Shown: positions 62,515 through 64,000 of the stretch, in pieces | Layout: every line of letters begins with the position of its first letter | How positions within the stretch are numbered: position 1 is the stretch's first letter | From: CAYVBE01 sp964572825 | GTDB lineage: Bacteria > Planctomycetota > Brocadiia > SM23-32 | Reading direction: 5' to 3' | NCBI GenBank assembly: GCA_964572825.1 | Contig: CAZNGS010000006.1 | Span: forward strand, 1-64,000 | Length of the DNA: 64,000 nucleotides | Made by a program: the position numbers and the translations under genes | The notes under the pieces: model-generated | The model's database searches: none | Told to the model about the DNA's origin: nothing | The model's input: only the letters and a program-made list of their open reading frames with translations

Positions 62515-63537
62515 ATGGATGCGCCCCTGAAACTGGTCGTGGTCCTGCCGGCCCACAACGAGGAGAGGACCGTCGGCCAGGTGGTCGAGGGAGTCCCGCG
62601 CAACCCGGCGGGCATCGCCGAGACCGAGGTGATCGTGGTGAACGACGGCTCGACCGACCGAACGGAACAGATGGCGCGGGAACGGGGCGCGGGAGTGATC
62701 AACCTGCCGCGCCGACGAGGGGTGGGCGCCGCCGTGCAGGCGGGGCTGGCGGAAGGCGTGAAACGCGGCGCGGACATCATCGTAAACATCGACGCCGACG
62801 GACAGTTCGACCCGGGCGACATACCCCTGCTGATCGAACCGATCTTGGCCGGGCGGGCGGGTTTCGTCACCGCCAGCCGGTTCGCCCGTGCGGACTACGT
62901 TCCCGAGATGCCCTGGATCAAAAGGTGGGGCAACCGGCGCATGTCGCGGCTGGTGAACTTCGCCACGGGCACCACGGACCTGACCGACGTTTCCTGTGGC
63001 TTCCGGGCCTTCAGCGCCGACGCCGCCCTCAAGCTGCACCTGACGGGCAGTTTCACCCACGTACAGGAGACGATTATTGACCTGGCCAGCAAGGGGGTGC
63101 GGATGGCCGAAGTGCCGGTGCGGGTGCGCGGCGTGCGGGAGCACGGGCGCAGCCGCGTGGCCAACAACCTGCTGGTCTACGCCATCCGCACCGGCGGCCG
63201 CATTGTGTTGACCATGTGCCGCACCCGCCCCATCCTGTTCTTCGGCTCCATATCCGCCCTGCTCCTGTCGCTGGGCGTGCTGCAGGGGGTCTTCCTGCTG
63301 GTGCACTGGTTGCTGACCGGTCGTACCTCGCCCTTCCGGGCCCTGCTGGTCGGTTCGTCGCTGTTCATCATTCTGGGGTTTGCCATCGGACTGCTGGCCC
63401 TGCTGGCGGACATGGTGCGACACCAGATAGATACATCCGAGCACCTGCTCTACTTCGAGCGGGTGAAGCGACACAGGCGGGCTCAGGAAGAGAACGGCGC
63501 GGGGAGTTCGGGATCGGCCAGCGAGGGTGGAGCGTAA
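62515..63537 (+). CDS. Dolichol-phosphate-mannose-synthase-like glycosyltransferase
   Basis: The 340-residue protein starts with LKLVVVLPAHNEERTVGQVVEG, followed by VIVVNDGSTDRTEQMA (about 38-53), GVGAAVQAGL and the metal-binding IDADGQFDPGDIP (about 89-101). VSCGFRAFS and HVQETIIDLASKGVRMAEVPV are typical of DPM1/GtrB enzymes. Two C-terminal membrane helices (about 237-265 and 275-300, ILFFGSISALLLSLGVLQGVFLLV and LLVGSSLFIILGFAIGLLALL) suit polyprenyl-phosphate sugar transfer. ATG 62515 is chosen because of the promoter and family N-terminus; ATG 62464 has a GAGGAG but lies over the predicted -10. It makes a lipid-linked sugar donor. Confidence 0.85.
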   Translation: MDAPLKLVVVLPAHNEERTVGQVVEGVPRNPAGIAETEVIVVNDGSTDRTEQMARERGAGVINLPRRRGVGAAVQAGLAEGVKRGADIIVNIDADGQFDPGDIPLLIEPILAGRAGFVTASRFARADYVPEMPWIKRWGNRRMSRLVNFATGTTDLTDVSCGFRAFSADAALKLHLTGSFTHVQETIIDLASKGVRMAEVPVRVRGVREHGRSRVANNLLVYAIRTGGRIVLTMCRTRPILFFGSISALLLSLGVLQGVFLLVHWLLTGRTSPFRALLVGSSLFIILGFAIGLLALLADMVRHQIDTSEHLLYFERVKRHRRAQEENGAGSSGSASEGGA

Positions 63538-64000
63538 CGCCGAAACCACGTGCCGAATGTCAGCAGACACAGCAGCAGCCAGCGGTGGTCCCGCTTTCGC
63601 GCCAGGTGTTCCGCGTACAGCTCCTGCATCCCTCCGCGGTCGAACAATACGCCCGGGAAGCAGCTCTCGTCGGCCAGGGTGCGCTCCAGCCGGCCCCGCA
63701 ATGCCCCTGCCCGGAGCAGTTCACCCCGGTCGGGCCAGCTCTCGCGGGTGTAGTGGGCGGGGAATCGGCCACACGCCCTGCGCAGGCGGAACGCGACCTC
63801 CGCGCCCATCTGGGCCAGCCAGGCCACCCGCTCCGGGGCGTCGGGTCGGAGGCCGGACCGGGCCAGCGGCACGGTGGCCAGAGCGGGGGCCAGCCGGCGC
63901 AGCGCCAGCGTCACCAATCGGCCCGTCGCCCGGTAACGAGCCGGCGTTCTGAGGCTGAGCTCCAGCACCTCGTTGTCCAGGCACAGGGCGCGCGCCCTCA
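63483..64000 (-). CDS. Asparagine-synthetase-like protein, C-terminal part (cut by window edge)
   Basis: The frame is open to the right edge, so the N-terminal glutaminase and most of the synthetase core lie outside. What remains resembles the end of AsnB-type amidotransferases: LCLDNEVLELSLRTPARYR, and a last helix QELYAEHLARKRDHRWLLLCLLTFGTWFRRYA like the family's closing HxxGRRDHxRRLWALLxLELWxRRF. It overlaps the convergent glycosyltransferase by 55 bases. In glycan clusters AsnB-like proteins often amidate sugars or peptides rather than make asparagine. Confidence 0.6.
   Translation of the reverse strand, partial: RARALCLDNEVLELSLRTPARYRATGRLVTLALRRLAPALATVPLARSGLRPDAPERVAWLAQMGAEVAFRLRRACGRFPAHYTRESWPDRGELLRAGALRGRLERTLADESCFPGVLFDRGGMQELYAEHLARKRDHRWLLLCLLTFGTWFRRYAPPSLADPELPAPFSS

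Overview
The window is GC-rich, densely coding DNA from a Gram-negative-type bacterium: it has a complete type II secretion (T2SS) pseudopilus/secretin operon, lipoprotein and signal-peptide genes, and periplasmic Spy-like proteins. Kinases fused to beta-propellers, FGE-like (formylglycine-generating-enzyme-like) domains, DUF6785 transporter-like proteins, atypical glycan-active enzymes and a secondary-lipid megasynthase are a mix typical of Planctomycetota and related PVC lineages. That assignment is inference; no rRNA or other marker gene is present. Several ORFs are interrupted by single-base events (about 7.17, 36.38, 41.53, 45.00 and 45.34 kb), so either draft-assembly errors or real decay must be kept in mind.

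Layout. 0-5.1 kb: a coiled-coil/FGE-like protein, a cold-shock protein with its own promoter and terminator, and a five-bladed-propeller glycosidase-like protein. 5.2-13.4 kb (minus): two tandem transmembrane Ser/Thr kinases with very large C-terminal propellers. Their kinase domains are nearly identical at the DNA level and the second gene is frameshifted. 13.5-20.4 kb: a DUF6785-like membrane protein, a family-10-like glycosidase and a right-handed beta-helix protein, probably for polysaccharide handling. 20.6-34.0 kb (plus): an ECF sigma factor, its zinc-finger anti-sigma and two Spy/CpxP-like periplasmic proteins, running directly into gspE-F-G-H-I-J-K-L-M-C(like)-D.

34.0-45.6 kb (plus) is the least explained region. 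It holds small membrane proteins preceded by two paralogous sigma-54-type promoters with a conserved upstream dyad, a membrane protein with three thioredoxin-fold-like segments, an LPP20-like secreted protein, a lipoprotein, a FlgT-like protein, and a secreted caspase-like/FGE-like protein interrupted by an in-frame TAG. The region ends with a sigma-54 activator of response-regulator type, preceded by a composite repeat block, and a kinase-like ATPase whose C-terminus carries a membrane anchor and beta-helix. A working hypothesis is one envelope-associated regulon carrying its own activator pair.

45.7-58.8 kb (minus): a lipid or polyketide cluster, made of a phosphodiesterase-like protein, a 2.8k-residue megasynthase (two PfaD-like enoyl-reductase barrels, then KS-AT-ACP-KR-DH-phosphopantetheinyl transferase), a free acyl carrier protein, and an AMP-ligase/ACP/thioesterase protein. 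58.9-64 kb: two glycosyltransferases, a radical SAM protein, a GNAT-like protein and the C-terminus of an asparagine-synthetase-like amidotransferase. These look like surface-glycan or glycolipid genes next to the lipid cluster. I found no tRNA, rRNA, CRISPR array, transposase or prophage gene.
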